The notes beneath the pieces were generated by a model. That model was not told where the DNA came from. It worked only from the letters and a program-made list of their open reading frames with translations, and made no database searches. From assembly GCA_003575245.1 (NCBI GenBank), contig NMQN01000651.1:1-6835 (forward strand): a stretch of 6,835 nucleotides of DNA, given 5' to 3'. Origin of the DNA: Candidatus Atribacteria bacterium 1244-E10-H5-B2 (GTDB lineage Bacteria > Atribacterota > JS1 > SB-45 > 34-128). Made by a program: the position numbers and the translations under genes. This document shows positions 5,924-6,835 of the stretch, piece after piece (the first letter of the stretch is position 1; every line of letters begins with the position of its first letter).

Positions 5924-5953
5924 AATCTGTTTAGCAACTCCTTATATTAATAA

Positions 5954-6742
5954 TTAAACTTCTATTCGTTCTGGATGAGTATAAATATTCATTCTTTTCC
6001 CTCGAACAAAACCTACCAATGTCATTCCTATTTTTTGAGCCAACTCAACAGCCCAATCTGTAGGAGCTGCTCGAGAAATAATAATCGGCACTCTTCCTAC
6101 AGCAATTTTTGTTAAGATATCGGAAGTTATACGACAAGAGGTTAAAATTATTTTATCCTCTCGGGGTATATTCTTTAAAAAGGCCTCTCCTAAAATTTTG
6201 TCGACGGTATTATAACGACTTATATCTTCACTGAATAGCATTATAGAACCTTGCTGGTTAGCTAAAGCACAGCTATGCACTCCTCCGGTAAGTTTGAAAA
6301 GTTTAGCTCTTTTTTGCATAGCATGCATTAAGGAAAATATTATACCGCTTTCAATTTTTAAAAAACGCTTTACCAGTATTAATTTACTTATTAACTTTTC
6401 ATCTACTATATTAGATTTCCGGAGAATTAAACTATCTCTCCAAGAGCTTTCCAATTGTGAGTAAATATTTTTCGCTTTTATTTTAATCATCTTTTGTTCT
6501 TCATCTACCATTATAGAGTTAATATCTTCTTTTTTCTGTAGAATACCTGATGTATAGAGAAATCCTATTCCTAAATAATCATAATCTTCTGGGCTACACT
6601 TTAAAGTTATTACTTTTTCTTTATTTAAAATAACAGAAAGAAAAGATTCTTTAACTATAATATCTGAAATTTCCTCTTTTTCTTTCTCCCCCTTTATAAT
6701 TCTAGTGAAGTGAATTTTTTTATAGCTTTGTTCTTTTGGCAA
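5954..6742 (-). CDS. fdhD: FdhD-family sulfur carrier for formate dehydrogenase cofactor
   Basis: FdhD transfers sulfur from a cysteine desulfurase to the Mo/W-bis-pterin cofactor of formate dehydrogenase, which is needed for activity. The 262-residue protein shows the family pattern: ESFLSVILN (32-40), LKCSPEDYDYLGIGFLYTSGIL (47-68), TGGVHSCAL (152-160), EDISRYNTVDKILGEAF (172-188), and SRAAPTDWAVELAQKIGMTLVGFVRGKRMNIYTHPERI (223-260). The sulfur-transferring CxxC pair of E. coli FdhD would be expected near residues 105-115, where SLILRKSNIVDE has no cysteine; only Cys49, Cys158 and Cys203 exist. The start is TTG at 6742, because an in-frame stop TAA lies directly upstream. GGGG is 11 bases upstream and a closer AAGG only 3. 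It begins 8 bases after mobA and is surely co-transcribed. Confidence 0.9.
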   Translation of the reverse strand: MPKEQSYKKIHFTRIIKGEKEKEEISDIIVKESFLSVILNKEKVITLKCSPEDYDYLGIGFLYTSGILQKKEDINSIMVDEEQKMIKIKAKNIYSQLESSWRDSLILRKSNIVDEKLISKLILVKRFLKIESGIIFSLMHAMQKRAKLFKLTGGVHSCALANQQGSIMLFSEDISRYNTVDKILGEAFLKNIPREDKIILTSCRITSDILTKIAVGRVPIIISRAAPTDWAVELAQKIGMTLVGFVRGKRMNIYTHPERIEV

Positions 6743-6750
6743 TTACCTTT

Positions 6751-6835
6751 TTACCCCTTTTTTCTTATCAATTCTTCTGCCCTGATAAAATCTTCTTTAA
6801 AATTAATATTAAAAAAAGAATTTAACTCTGGATCG
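6751..6835 (-). CDS. mobA: MobA-like molybdenum cofactor guanylyltransferase, C-terminal end
   Basis: Only the last 27 residues and the stop fall in the window. They read DPELNSFFNINFKEDFIRAEEL and end in RKKG. The FFNIN-x-x-ED-x-x-x-AEEL pattern is characteristic of the C-terminus of MobA, which adds GMP to molybdopterin to make the MGD cofactor. Its place 8 bases upstream of fdhD, whose product acts on that same cofactor, supports the call. The related nucleotidyltransferase MobA/MocA family proteins share this ending, so the exact subfamily stays open. Confidence 0.75.
   Translation of the reverse strand, partial: DPELNSFFNINFKEDFIRAEELIRKKG

Overview
The window is a low-GC, AT-rich bacterial segment in which every supported gene lies on the minus strand. 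Read in the direction of transcription (right to left), the order is: end of mobA, fdhD, a YqgF/RuvX-like RNase H-fold gene, a 357-base gap, hypB, hypF, a 219-base gap, hypC, hypD, a 201-base gap, and the first half of hypE. The organism is most likely an anaerobic bacterium that uses [NiFe] hydrogenase and a molybdenum or tungsten formate dehydrogenase-type enzyme. The sequence does not fix the lineage. AT-rich codons, several TTG starts and repeat-filled intergenic gaps would suit a thermophilic, Firmicutes-like or candidate-phylum anaerobe, but that is inference.

Right part (5513-6835): cofactor genes for molybdo/tungsto-enzymes. MobA attaches GMP to molybdopterin, and FdhD passes sulfur to the cofactor of formate dehydrogenase. 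This FdhD lacks the paired-cysteine motif of the studied E. coli protein. A short RNase H-fold protein with a YqgF-like acidic triad follows 30 bases downstream.

Left and middle part (1-5155): the [NiFe] hydrogenase maturation set hypB, hypF, hypC, hypD, hypE. HypF and HypE make the cyanide ligands from carbamoyl phosphate, HypC and HypD assemble Fe(CN)2CO, and HypB handles nickel. HypA is not in the window. hypB/hypF overlap by 11 bases, and hypC/hypD meet in a TTGA stop-start overlap once the start is placed by its Shine-Dalgarno. For both hypB and hypD the longest ATG puts the ribosome-binding site inside the gene. The TTG six codons later is the better start.

The least ordinary part is the noncoding DNA. 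Each of the three gaps begins, at or within about ten bases of the upstream gene's stop codon, with a degenerate array of period 7. The hypD and ruvX-like arrays share an identical 17-mer that supplies the stop codon in two different reading frames. The hypB-upstream gap also has two 24-base hairpins of the same design, TGTAG followed by an 8-bp stem and a 3-base loop. This matches the GTAG-headed REP elements mobilised by RAYT transposases. A perfect TTTACAA-AA-TTGTAAA palindrome overlaps a candidate hypB promoter. I see no CRISPR array, tRNA, rRNA or complete transposase gene.
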